Assembly: GCF_040706555.1 (NCBI RefSeq)
Contig: NZ_JAPDRH010000001.1
Coordinates: 186,001-250,000, forward strand
Direction: 5' to 3'
Source: Lentisalinibacter salinarum
GTDB taxonomy: Bacteria > Pseudomonadota > Gammaproteobacteria > Steroidobacterales > Woeseiaceae
Length of the DNA stretch: 64,000 nucleotides
This document shows positions 19,338-27,155 of the stretch, piece after piece. Both the position numbers and the translations under genes were made by a program. Positions within the stretch are counted from its first letter, which is position 1; every line of letters starts with the position of its first letter. Under the pieces are notes generated by a model. The model was not told where the DNA came from and made no database searches. It saw only the letters and a list, made by a program, of their open reading frames with translations.

Positions 19338-20783
19338 TTACTCCTGTCGCGGCTCCCACTGCCCGAGCTTGTGCAGGAAGAGTTCGCGGATGCGGCGGGA
19401 CTGCGGCGCGATGTTCCGCAGCGTCCAGCCCTCGGTCGACACCGGCGGCAGCACCGTCACCTTCACCTCGGCCGGGCGCACGATGAGGCTGCCGTTCGGC
19501 AGCGCATCCTGCGCGTTGTGGATGACGACGGGCACTATCGGTACGCCCGCCTGGCGGGCCAGATGGAAGGCGCCGCGATTGAACGCCCCCAGCCGGCCGT
19601 CCCGGCTGCGGGTGCCCTCCGGCGCGATGGCGACGGAGCGGCCTTCCTCCAGGGCGGTGACGGCAGGTTTCAGCGCCTTCCTCGGGCCGCCCACGTTGTC
19701 CTGATCGATAAACACGGTCCCCGCGACGGTGAGCGCGGGGCCGAGTAAGGGCTGGCGCTGCACCTCCTTCTTCGCGATTCCGACCACATCCTCCCGCAGG
19801 AGCTTCGCGACGATGAGCACATCCATAGCGCTCTGGTGGTTGAAGACGAACACCGCGGGTCGGTCGGACCAGAGGTGCTCTTCGCCTTCGATCATCAGCC
19901 GGAGGCGGGCGATCAGCGGGGCAAAGTTGGTCCACGTCGCCAGCGACAGGTTCAGCGCGTCCTGTGCGCTTGCCCCCAACAGGCGCAGCGGCAGCCCGGC
20001 CGCGAAGCTCGGCAGGATACTGCCGAAGGTGGTGAGCGTGCGGGCGACGTCCAGCGGCCCGATGCTGCCGCGGCTGTCGAAATCGTGCAACGGCCAGCCC
20101 TGGCGTTCGGCGACGGGGCGGAGATGGCGGTCCGGGTTGATGACGACGGGATTGCCGACCGCCTCCAGCAGCGGCAGATCCTCGCTGCCATTGGAGTAGA
20201 AGTAGCTCTTCTTCAGGGAGATCCTGCGCGGGCGTGCGAATGCCCGGGCGGCCGTGAGCTTGTTTGCACCGTAGCAGGGTTCGCCCCGGATGGTGCCGGT
20301 GAAGCGGCCACCGGTCACGCCGAGTTCGGTGCATAGCACGTGCTCGATGCCCAGGTGATCGGCTAGCGGCTCGGCCTGATAGCGAGTGGCGGAAGTCACG
20401 ATGGCGACGGTGTGGCCCCGGTCCCGGTGCGCGCGCAGCAGGGCCTTGATCTCCGGGAACACCTGAGGAATCAGCCGGTCCCGGCAGACCTTCTGACCGA
20501 GCCGTATCAACTCCGTCTCCCGCTGGCCGCGCAGGTTCGCGACGGAGGCCGCCATGCCGTCCTCGAAATCGCCGGTTTTCGTGAGGTAGCGGGCCGACAT
20601 CGTGACGAGGTCGCGGAGCTCGTCGACGCCGACCTGGCCGGCCTTCAGCCGTTCCACGAAGAAATCGCCGACCGAGTGGCCGGCGATGATCGTGCCGTCC
20701 AGATCGAAGAACGCGCCGACGCTGCGGCCGCCGACGCCGTCGCGCACGCTGCGGGTAACCGCCGCATAGGGCTCCCTGTTCAT
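19338..20783 (-). CDS. HAD-IB phosphatase fused to 1-acyl-sn-glycerol-3-phosphate acyltransferase
   Basis: A 481-residue two-domain enzyme. Residues about 20-235 form a HAD subfamily IB phosphatase (FDLDGT 26-31, VTSAT, SNGSEDLPLLEAVGNP). Residues about 290-480 are a PlsC-type acyltransferase with NHQSAMD (315-321) and EGTRSRDG (389-396). PlsC makes phosphatidic acid from lysophosphatidic acid; the phosphatase could act on phosphatidic acid to give diacylglycerol, the DGAT substrate. ATG 20783 follows GTGAGGGC; an upstream in-frame ATG (20852) has no ribosome site and overlaps a promoter-like hexamer. It is the first gene of the minus-strand operon with WS/DGAT copy 2. Confidence 0.88.
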   Translation of the reverse strand: MNREPYAAVTRSVRDGVGGRSVGAFFDLDGTIIAGHSVGDFFVERLKAGQVGVDELRDLVTMSARYLTKTGDFEDGMAASVANLRGQRETELIRLGQKVCRDRLIPQVFPEIKALLRAHRDRGHTVAIVTSATRYQAEPLADHLGIEHVLCTELGVTGGRFTGTIRGEPCYGANKLTAARAFARPRRISLKKSYFYSNGSEDLPLLEAVGNPVVINPDRHLRPVAERQGWPLHDFDSRGSIGPLDVARTLTTFGSILPSFAAGLPLRLLGASAQDALNLSLATWTNFAPLIARLRLMIEGEEHLWSDRPAVFVFNHQSAMDVLIVAKLLREDVVGIAKKEVQRQPLLGPALTVAGTVFIDQDNVGGPRKALKPAVTALEEGRSVAIAPEGTRSRDGRLGAFNRGAFHLARQAGVPIVPVVIHNAQDALPNGSLIVRPAEVKVTVLPPVSTEGWTLRNIAPQSRRIRELFLHKLGQWEPRQE

Positions 20784-20850
20784 GCCCTCACCATGCCCGT
20801 CGTCATGCCGCTCGCTCCTTGTGGATTCGCTGCCTGTGGATACGCCTGCC

Positions 20851-20880
20851 ATAGTAGGCCGGGCCCGGCCCGCCCGCCAA
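20851..20880 (-). promoter_or_regulatory. Candidate promoter for the minus-strand HAD-PlsC operon
   Basis: Read on the minus strand, TTGGCG (20880-20875) and TACTAT (20856-20851) are 18 bp apart, about 70 bases upstream of the ATG at 20783. It lies in the 199-bp divergent control region of the lipid cluster. The match to sigma-70 sites is moderate. Confidence 0.35.
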
Positions 20881-20982
20881 TGGACGCCGACCGCGGCAGA
20901 TCGGCTGCCGCTCCCGCTGCGGGTCGCCGCGGGTACAATGGCCCGGAATGCACCGGTACGAGGATCGCTACGAGGATAGCTG

Positions 20983-21768
20983 ATGCCGGATGGCGAGGAC
21001 GCAGATACCGGGCGGGTGCAACCGCCCTTCCTGGGCTACGCCTTCGCCGAGTTGCCGCGGGCGATCCTGGAGTTCATGTGCTTGCTGCCGGCCCACCCGC
21101 TGGTGCTTACCGCGCCGCGGGGAGACGGCCATCCGGTCATCACCGTGCCCGGCTTCCGCGGCAACGACACCTCCATGCTGATCCTGCGCCGTTATCTGAA
21201 GCACTGGGGTTACGATCCGCATCCCTGGGGGCTCGGCACCAATCTCGGTATCGGTTACGACCGCACCGAGTACGAGGAGCGCTTCGTCGCCCAGCTGGAG
21301 CGCGTCGCCGGGAAGACCGGCCGCAAGGTCACCCTGATCGGCTGGAGCCAGGGCGGCGTCATCGCCCGCCAGGCCGCGAAGATGCGCGGCGATCTCGTCC
21401 GCCAGCTGATCACGATGGGCAGTCCCATCGGCGACACGCCGGAGGCCACCACCATCTGGCGGATCTACCAGCGCACCTCGCCGGAGGACATCACGCCGGA
21501 GTTGCTCGCCTTCCTGCGCGAGGTGGCCACGCCCGTTCCCGCCGTGCGCTGCACCTGCATCTACAGCCACACGGACGGCGTGGTGGCACCGGCCATCGCC
21601 CAGGACCGGGTATCACCGCTGGCCGAGAACATCAGCGTGGTCGCCAGCCATTTCGGCATGGCCGTGAACCCGGCCGTGCTCTACATCGTGGCCGATCGGC
21701 TGGCCCAGACCGAGGACGGCTGGCACCCGTTCAACCCTAATCCCGTCGCCCGCTTCCTGCACGGGTGA
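20983..21768 (+). CDS. Alpha/beta-hydrolase (lipase/esterase-like)
   Basis: A 261-residue cytoplasmic hydrolase with a nucleophile elbow GWSQGGVIAR and a strand-turn VPGFRGNDTSM that serves as the oxyanion region. The probable acid and His lie in YSHTDGVVAP and VVASHFGMAVNP. It is the first gene of a four-gene plus-strand run: WS/DGAT copy 3 follows 13 bases later, then the acyl-CoA synthetase and patatin genes, each coupled by ATGA. A lipase or acyl-ester hydrolase role in storage-lipid turnover is inferred from this context. Confidence 0.8.
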   Translation: MPDGEDADTGRVQPPFLGYAFAELPRAILEFMCLLPAHPLVLTAPRGDGHPVITVPGFRGNDTSMLILRRYLKHWGYDPHPWGLGTNLGIGYDRTEYEERFVAQLERVAGKTGRKVTLIGWSQGGVIARQAAKMRGDLVRQLITMGSPIGDTPEATTIWRIYQRTSPEDITPELLAFLREVATPVPAVRCTCIYSHTDGVVAPAIAQDRVSPLAENISVVASHFGMAVNPAVLYIVADRLAQTEDGWHPFNPNPVARFLHG

Positions 21769-21781
21769 AGGAGGAGCCGAC

Positions 21782-23236
21782 ATGCTGAAGCAGTTATCCG
21801 GTCTCGATTCCCTGTTCCTTTACGCGGAATCGGAGCGGGCGCCGCTGGAAGTGAGTTCGCTGCAGATCTACGACCCTTCCACGCATCCGGCAGGGCGCGT
21901 GAAGTTCAGCGAGATTCTCGCGACCTTCGCGGAACGCATCGACCGATCGAAGGTGTTCCGCAGGAAGCTGCTGCCGGTCCCGTTCGCGCTCGACTATCCC
22001 TACTGGGTGGAGGACGAGGACTTCGACCTCGAATACCACGTGCGCCACATCGCCCTGCCGAAGCCCGGCGACTGGCGTCAGCTCATGGACCTGGTCGCAC
22101 GCCTCCAGGCGCAGCAGCTCGATCTCGCCCGGCCGCTCTGGGTGGTCTACATCATCGAGGGACTCAACGAGGTGCCCGGCGTGAAACCCGGCTGTTTCGG
22201 GATGTTCATGAAGATGCACCACGCCACCATCGACGGCGTCAGCGGCCAGGAGATCCAGGCGGCCATCCACGACTTCGAGCCGGTGCCGGCGGACGGCTCC
22301 GGCTACGAGCCCGAGCCGGGCCGCGCGCAGCCGGCGCCGGGCGCGGCCCGGCTGCTGCTGCGCAGCCCGTTCAGTAATCTCGCGAAGTCGCTGCGCCTCG
22401 GCGGTGCGGTGGCCGCCGCCGTGCCGGGCGTGGTGAAAGCCGGCCTCGCCGGCCGCGGTCGGGAGCGCTCACCGGTGCCGAAGACAGTCTTCAACCGGGG
22501 ACGCGTGTCGCCGAGCCGGGTGGTGGACGGGCACGTCTACGACCTGGCCGAGGTGAAGGCGGTCTCGAAGGCGCTGGAAGGCACCATCAACGACGTGGTG
22601 CTGGCAGTCGTGGCCGGGGCGCTGCGGCGTTACCTCGCGGCCCGCGGCGAACTGCCCGAGGAGACGCTGGTGGCGGCCTGCCCTATGAACGTGCGGGGCG
22701 AGGATGACCACGGCCGCGAGGTGGACAACCTTGTGAGCGCCATGCTGACGCCCCTGCACACGGAGATCGCCGACCCGCTGGAGCGTGTGCGTGCCATCCA
22801 CGAGGGCACGGAGGAGGCGAAGGCGGTGATGGAGGCGATCGGCCCGCGGCGGATGGCGGAGATTCCGATGAACCTGCCGTCTCTCGTCGCCCGCGGGCTG
22901 TTTCCCCTGCTGATGGAGCTGACGGTGCGCTCCGGCACGGTGGCGTTCAATACGATGGTGACGAACGTGGCCGGCATCCAGAAGCCGGTCTACCTGGCCG
23001 GGGCCGAGATGGTGGCCATGCTAGGCATGGGTCCGGTGGTGCACCAGGCCGGCCTGTTCCACGCCGCGTTCTCCTACAATGGCGTCATCTCGGTCATGTT
23101 CACCGCCTGCCGGCAGATGCTGCCGGATCCGGAGATCTACGCGGAGTGCATCGATGCGTCCTACCGGGAGGTGCGTGATGCGGCGCTGGCGGGCAAAGGG
23201 GGTCGGCGGGCAGGCGGCGCCGGGAACGAGGCATGA
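21782..23236 (+). CDS. Wax ester synthase / diacylglycerol acyltransferase (WS/DGAT), copy 3
   Basis: A 484-residue WS/DGAT enzyme with an intact active site MHHATIDGVSG (His146-His147, Asp151-Gly152), MLKQLSGLDSLFLYAE at the N-terminus, LDLARPLWVVYIIEGL and INDVVLAVVAGALRRYL. The C-terminal motif reads NVAGIQKPVYLAGAEMV rather than NVPGP, a common variation. GAAGGAGG lies just before the ATG. The stop overlaps the acyl-CoA synthetase start (ATGA, 23233-23236). It is probably the main storage-lipid synthase of the cluster, fed by the neighbouring acyl-CoA synthetase. Confidence 0.92.
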   Translation: MLKQLSGLDSLFLYAESERAPLEVSSLQIYDPSTHPAGRVKFSEILATFAERIDRSKVFRRKLLPVPFALDYPYWVEDEDFDLEYHVRHIALPKPGDWRQLMDLVARLQAQQLDLARPLWVVYIIEGLNEVPGVKPGCFGMFMKMHHATIDGVSGQEIQAAIHDFEPVPADGSGYEPEPGRAQPAPGAARLLLRSPFSNLAKSLRLGGAVAAAVPGVVKAGLAGRGRERSPVPKTVFNRGRVSPSRVVDGHVYDLAEVKAVSKALEGTINDVVLAVVAGALRRYLAARGELPEETLVAACPMNVRGEDDHGREVDNLVSAMLTPLHTEIADPLERVRAIHEGTEEAKAVMEAIGPRRMAEIPMNLPSLVARGLFPLLMELTVRSGTVAFNTMVTNVAGIQKPVYLAGAEMVAMLGMGPVVHQAGLFHAAFSYNGVISVMFTACRQMLPDPEIYAECIDASYREVRDAALAGKGGRRAGGAGNEA

Positions 23237-24831
23237 GCATGGAGCGGATGGCGGCTCTCGCCGATCAGCCCGAACCCTCCATCCGGGACGAGTTCTCCGT
23301 CGACTGGCTGGACTACCACGCGCGCTACGATGCCGATGTGGTAGCCGCGGTGGACGTGGATACCGGCCGCAGTTTCACCTACGGAGAGTTCAACGACCGG
23401 CTGCGGCGGCTCGCCGTGGGTCTCAAGTCCGCGTACGGGCTCGAGAAAGGCGACCGCATCGCCATGCTCTGCCAGAACTCGACGGACGTGTTCGAGACTC
23501 TGTTCGCCGGCTGGGAGCTGGGCGCGGCGCTCATGCCGCTGAACTGGCGGCTCAGTGCCCGCGAGATCGCGGCCATCCTGAACCACGGCGAGCCGAGCGT
23601 GGTGATCTGTGACGAGGAGTTCGGTCATCTCGTCGAGGGGACGGGGCTGCCGAAGCTGGAGCGCAGGAGCGATCCGGCAGACAGCGAGTACGAGCAGCTG
23701 ATCGAGTCCGAGAGCGGCGATGCGCTCGAGCGCGCGCACCTCACCATCGACGACCTGGCCACGCTGCTCTACACGTCCGGCACGACGGGCATGCCCAAGG
23801 GCGTGATCGGCACCTTCCGGATGATGCGCGACACCATCATCCACGCCGCCCTGCACGGCGATCTCACGGCCAGTTCCCGCTCGCTCACGTGTGCGCCCAT
23901 GTTCCATTCGGCCGGCTTGTACGGGTTCTCCATGCCCGTCTTCCACTACGGCGGCACGCTGTGCGTCATGAAGAAATGGGACCCGCGGCGCTTCCTCGGC
24001 ATGCTGACCGATGCCGCGGCCGGCATCACCCATTGCCTGGGCGTGCCCGTCCAGTACGCCATGATGGCCGAGCTCCCCGAGTTTGCCGAGGCCGAATTCC
24101 CCACCCTGCGGGTGGCCGGCGTCGGCGCCGCCCCGGTCTCCACGGACCTGCTGGCGGCGTGGGCGGCCAAGGGCGTGCATCTGGCCCAGTCCTACGGCCT
24201 CACCGAGGCATTCAGCGTGGCGATCCTGCCGCCCCGGCAGGCGGCGGGTCGGGTGGGCTCGGCCGGGCACCGGATGATGCACACCCGGCTGCGCATCGCG
24301 GACGAGGCGGGCGACGAACTCCCGGACGGCGAGGTCGGGGAAATTCAGATCAAGGGGCCGGCGGTGACGCCCGGTTACTGGAAGGCGCCCGAGGAGACCG
24401 CCAGGGCCTTCGTGGACGGCTGGTTCCGGACCGGGGACGCGGGCCGGCTCGCGCCCGACGGCACGCTTTATATCGTGGACCGCTACAAGGACATGTACAT
24501 CTCGGGCGGGGAGAATGTCTATCCCGCCGAGGTGGAAAACGTGCTGTGCGAGCTGCCGGAGGTGGCGGCGGCCGCGGTGGTCGGCGTGGCCGACGAGAAG
24601 TGGGGGCAGGCGGGCCTGGCGGCGATCCGGCTCCGCGCCGGCGCGAGCGCGGACCCGGACGAGCTGCTGGCCCATTGCGCGGACCGCCTGGCACGGTACA
24701 AGCTGCCGAAGTACGTGCGCTTCGTCGAAGCGCTGCCGATGAGTGCGCAGGGCAAGGTGCTGAAACAGGAACTCAAGCGCCTGTACGATCCCGCGGGAAG
24801 TGCCGGCGGGACGACTGAACAGAGGAAATGA
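23233..24831 (+). CDS. Acyl-CoA synthetase (AMP-forming, class I adenylate-forming enzyme)
   Basis: A 532-residue ligase that activates a carboxylic acid as acyl-AMP and then acyl-CoA. The P-loop LLYTSGTTGMPKG (178-190), the A5 motif YGLTEAFS, the FRTGDAG segment, DRYKDMYISGGENVYPAEVE and the catalytic Lys motif SAQGKVLKQEL near the C-terminus are all present. Chain-length preference cannot be read from sequence. It starts within the WS/DGAT copy 3 stop and ends overlapping the patatin start (ATGA, 24828-24831). Product use by WS/DGAT is a reasonable inference. Confidence 0.92.
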   Translation: MSMERMAALADQPEPSIRDEFSVDWLDYHARYDADVVAAVDVDTGRSFTYGEFNDRLRRLAVGLKSAYGLEKGDRIAMLCQNSTDVFETLFAGWELGAALMPLNWRLSAREIAAILNHGEPSVVICDEEFGHLVEGTGLPKLERRSDPADSEYEQLIESESGDALERAHLTIDDLATLLYTSGTTGMPKGVIGTFRMMRDTIIHAALHGDLTASSRSLTCAPMFHSAGLYGFSMPVFHYGGTLCVMKKWDPRRFLGMLTDAAAGITHCLGVPVQYAMMAELPEFAEAEFPTLRVAGVGAAPVSTDLLAAWAAKGVHLAQSYGLTEAFSVAILPPRQAAGRVGSAGHRMMHTRLRIADEAGDELPDGEVGEIQIKGPAVTPGYWKAPEETARAFVDGWFRTGDAGRLAPDGTLYIVDRYKDMYISGGENVYPAEVENVLCELPEVAAAAVVGVADEKWGQAGLAAIRLRAGASADPDELLAHCADRLARYKLPKYVRFVEALPMSAQGKVLKQELKRLYDPAGSAGGTTEQRK

Positions 24832-25790
24832 ACGTGAGCAGTGACAAGCGCGAGATCTCGCTGGTGCTGGGCAGCGGCGGCGCCCGGGGCTACGCCCACG
24901 TTGGCGTGATCCGCTGGATCGAGGAACACGACCTGAAGATAACCTCGGTGGTGGGAGCGTCGATGGGTGCGCTCATCGGCGGCTGTTATGCGGCGGGCAA
25001 GCTGGACGAATACGCGGAGTGGGCCTCGGCCATCCGCAAGAGCGACATCGTGCGACTGCTGGATTTCACCCTCAGCAAGTCCGGCTTCGTGGACGGCACC
25101 CGCATCATGAACGTGCTGAAGGATTTCGTGGGCGACCACGAGATACGGGATCTGCCGGTGCGCTTCACCGCCGTGGCCTCCGACATCGCCCGCGAGAAAG
25201 AGGTCTGGATCAGCTCCGGCTCGCTGTTCGAGGCGATCCGGGCCTCCATCGCCCTGCCGTTCTTCTTTGTGCCGTTCCGTAAGGACGGCCGTCCGCTGCT
25301 GGACGGGGGCATACTGAATCCGGTGCCCATCGCGCCCACCTTCGACGATCCCACCGACTTTACCGTGGCGGTGAACCTCAACGGCCCGCCGGACGAGAAC
25401 CTGCGGATGCCGGGCAAGCGCAAGGCGCCGTCCGAGGAGAACCGGAAGGACAAGCAGGGCCTCATCGACCGCTTCCTCGATCGCCTGCACGACCAGTTCA
25501 CTCGTGACAGTTCGGACGGGTGGAGCATGCTCGACATCGCCCAGCAGACCTTCGACACGATGCAGAGCACCATCGCCCGCACCAAGCTCGCCGCCTATCC
25601 GCCGGACGTGGTCATCTCCATCCCCCGGGACGTCGCCAGCATCATGGAGTTCGACCGGGCCGACGAACTCATCGAACTCGGCTACCAGGCCGCGGACCGC
25701 CAGCTCAGCCGCTTCCTGAAGCGCCGCGCCCGCCTGGAGAAGGAAGAAGAGGAGGCCGCCGCGCAGGAAGAATCGCAGGAAGAATCGTAA
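24828..25790 (+). CDS. Patatin-like phospholipase / lipase
   Basis: A 320-residue serine-aspartate dyad hydrolase. The oxyanion loop is GSGGARG (15-21), the nucleophile GASMG (Ser45), and the acid DGG (Asp159). This is the RssA/patatin family that releases fatty acids from phospholipids or neutral lipid. The C-terminus is Glu-rich and ends in two QEES repeats encoded by a 12-bp tandem repeat that continues past the stop codon. It is the last gene of the ATGA-coupled lipid operon. No membrane span is visible. Confidence 0.88.
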   Translation: MNVSSDKREISLVLGSGGARGYAHVGVIRWIEEHDLKITSVVGASMGALIGGCYAAGKLDEYAEWASAIRKSDIVRLLDFTLSKSGFVDGTRIMNVLKDFVGDHEIRDLPVRFTAVASDIAREKEVWISSGSLFEAIRASIALPFFFVPFRKDGRPLLDGGILNPVPIAPTFDDPTDFTVAVNLNGPPDENLRMPGKRKAPSEENRKDKQGLIDRFLDRLHDQFTRDSSDGWSMLDIAQQTFDTMQSTIARTKLAAYPPDVVISIPRDVASIMEFDRADELIELGYQAADRQLSRFLKRRARLEKEEEEAAAQEESQEES

Positions 25791-25811
25791 GAAGAATCGT
25801 AAGAAGAATCG
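25764..25811 (+). repeat. 12-bp tandem repeat (4 units) spanning the patatin stop codon
   Basis: Units CAGGAAGAATCG (25764, 25776) and TAAGAAGAATCG (25788, 25800) are head to tail. The first two encode QEES QEES; in the next two the Gln codon position is TAA, giving the stop. The repeat abuts a REP half-site. Confidence 0.85.
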
Positions 25812-25832
25812 CAGGAGGGCCTTCAGGCCCGA
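25812..25832 (+). repeat. REP half-element
   Basis: Contains GGAGGGCCTTCAGGCCC followed by GA, the same core as at 26.6 and 40.1 kb. It lies directly after the patatin tandem repeat, in the gap before the metallopeptidase gene, and has no inverted partner here. Confidence 0.7.
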
Positions 25833-25914
25833 TATCTTCCCCGTTCGACCTCGCAAGGAAACCACCGCCCGCCGGTATTGTCTGAACGGTTGATCGAGAA
25901 CGTCTCCCGAACCC

Positions 25915-26598
25915 ATGCACATCCTCCTCCTCATCGTCATCGGTATCGCCGTCCTCCTGGGGCCCGGTCTCTGGGTAAAGCGTGTGATGGAACGCTACAG
26001 CCGGCCCGCCGACCGTTATCCGATGACCGGCGCCCGGCTCGCGCGGGATCTGCTGGACGGCGCCGGCCTCGAGAAGGTGCGCACCGAGAAGACCGAGCAG
26101 GGCGATCACTACGACCCCATCGAGAAGGTGGTGCGGCTCAGCCCGGACAACCATGACGGTCGCTCGCTCACCGCCATCACCGTGGCTGCCCACGAGGTGG
26201 GTCATGCGTTACAGGATGCGGGCGGGTTCGGGCCGCTGCGCTGGCGCACGCAACTGGTGCGCTGGATCTCGCCGATCGAGCGCGTCGGCGCCGGCCTCAT
26301 GATGGCCGCGCCGGTGATGGTGGCCGTGACCCGGGCGCCGGTCGCTGGTTTGATGATGTTCCTCGGCGGCCTGCTCACGCTGGCTTCGGGCATCCTGGTG
26401 CACGCCACCACCCTGCCGACGGAGTTCGACGCCAGCTTCCGCCGGGCGTTGCCGCTGCTGGCGAAACGTCGCGTGCTGCGGGAGGGCGACGAACGCCATG
26501 CCCGGAAGATCCTCCGGGCCGCGGCCATGACCTACGTGTCCGCGTCGCTGATGAGTCTGCTGAACGTGGCGCGGTGGTGGGCGATATTGCGGCGTTGA
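25915..26598 (+). CDS. Membrane zinc metallopeptidase (YugP-like)
   Basis: A 227-residue integral membrane protein. An N-terminal span (ILLLIVIGIAVLLGPGLWV) is followed by a soluble segment with the zinc motif VAAHEVGHALQDAGG (HExxH) and two or more later spans (GLMMAAPVMVAVT, GLMMFLGGLLTLASGIL). FDASFRRALPLL is typical of this family (Zn_protease_2), whose physiological substrate is not well known. It starts after a 124-bp gap and is probably transcribed on its own. Confidence 0.82.
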   Translation: MHILLLIVIGIAVLLGPGLWVKRVMERYSRPADRYPMTGARLARDLLDGAGLEKVRTEKTEQGDHYDPIEKVVRLSPDNHDGRSLTAITVAAHEVGHALQDAGGFGPLRWRTQLVRWISPIERVGAGLMMAAPVMVAVTRAPVAGLMMFLGGLLTLASGILVHATTLPTEFDASFRRALPLLAKRRVLREGDERHARKILRAAAMTYVSASLMSLLNVARWWAILRR

Positions 26599-26611
26599 TG
26601 CGACGCCGCAG

Positions 26612-26667
26612 GTAGGAGGGCCTTCAGGCCCGACTTGCCCGCGCATCGGGCCTGAAGGCCCTCCTAC
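26612..26667. repeat. REP pair forming a long hairpin
   Basis: A GTAGGAGGGCCTTCAGGCCC arm (26612-26631, extending to 26633) faces its exact inverted copy (26646-26667) across 12 bases. It lies 14 bases after the metallopeptidase stop and may also act as a terminator or mRNA 3'-end stabiliser. Confidence 0.85.
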
Positions 26668-27155
26668 GCTTCCTTGCCAGCGCCGCCGCGGGTCTGCGGG
26701 GCGGCCCGTTGGTTACATCAGCGCAACGCAAAGCCTATTGACTGTCTTTAGACCGGCGTTCGGATCAGAGTCCGGGCGCGCGTCCTAACTATCTGATCAA
26801 AATAATAAAATAAACGGATATCGAGACGACATAAGTGGAGCGATTGGCATAAAAGCAACAATTTATTTCGAGCGACTTTGCAATGCAGCACCAGTCTAGG
26901 CACACTAGTTGCTTATCGGACACAGCATTGCTGTTGACGCGGTGCGGCGCTGTCCTGCCGCACCGCCCGATCCGTGAAGCGTCTGAGGGAGATTCGAGTC
27001 GGCACCCGGCACGGGTGGCGTCCTCCGGGCGCTGCGGATATCCGCAAACTGCCGGCGCAAAGCCGCAGCGGACGAAGCAGAACCAAGAAACAGAACGTCA
27101 TGGCCGGCTCCGGCTATGGCCACAACGAAATCGAAGCGACAAACAGGAAGAGGTT
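26668..27155. other. Long leader/intergenic region of the TonB receptor gene
   Basis: No gene is supported; a plus-strand frame open from 26883 lacks a ribosome site and a signal peptide. The region holds an AT-rich block (about 26785-26870) that probably contains the promoter. It also holds a perfect 10-bp hairpin (GCGGTGCGGC 26939-26948 with GCCGCACCGC 26957-26966) and a 14-bp palindrome TGCGGATATCCGCA (27033-27046). No B12-box or other known riboswitch core was recognised by eye. Confidence 0.5.

Noticed and set aside
26883..27155. Extension of the TonB receptor frame upstream to 26883
   Set aside because: The signal peptide begins at Met 27156, and the upstream residues are encoded by the hairpin-rich leader.
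26668..27155. Cobalamin riboswitch before the TonB receptor gene
   Set aside because: No B12-box-like GCCACTG core or the expected set of conserved loops was found by eye.
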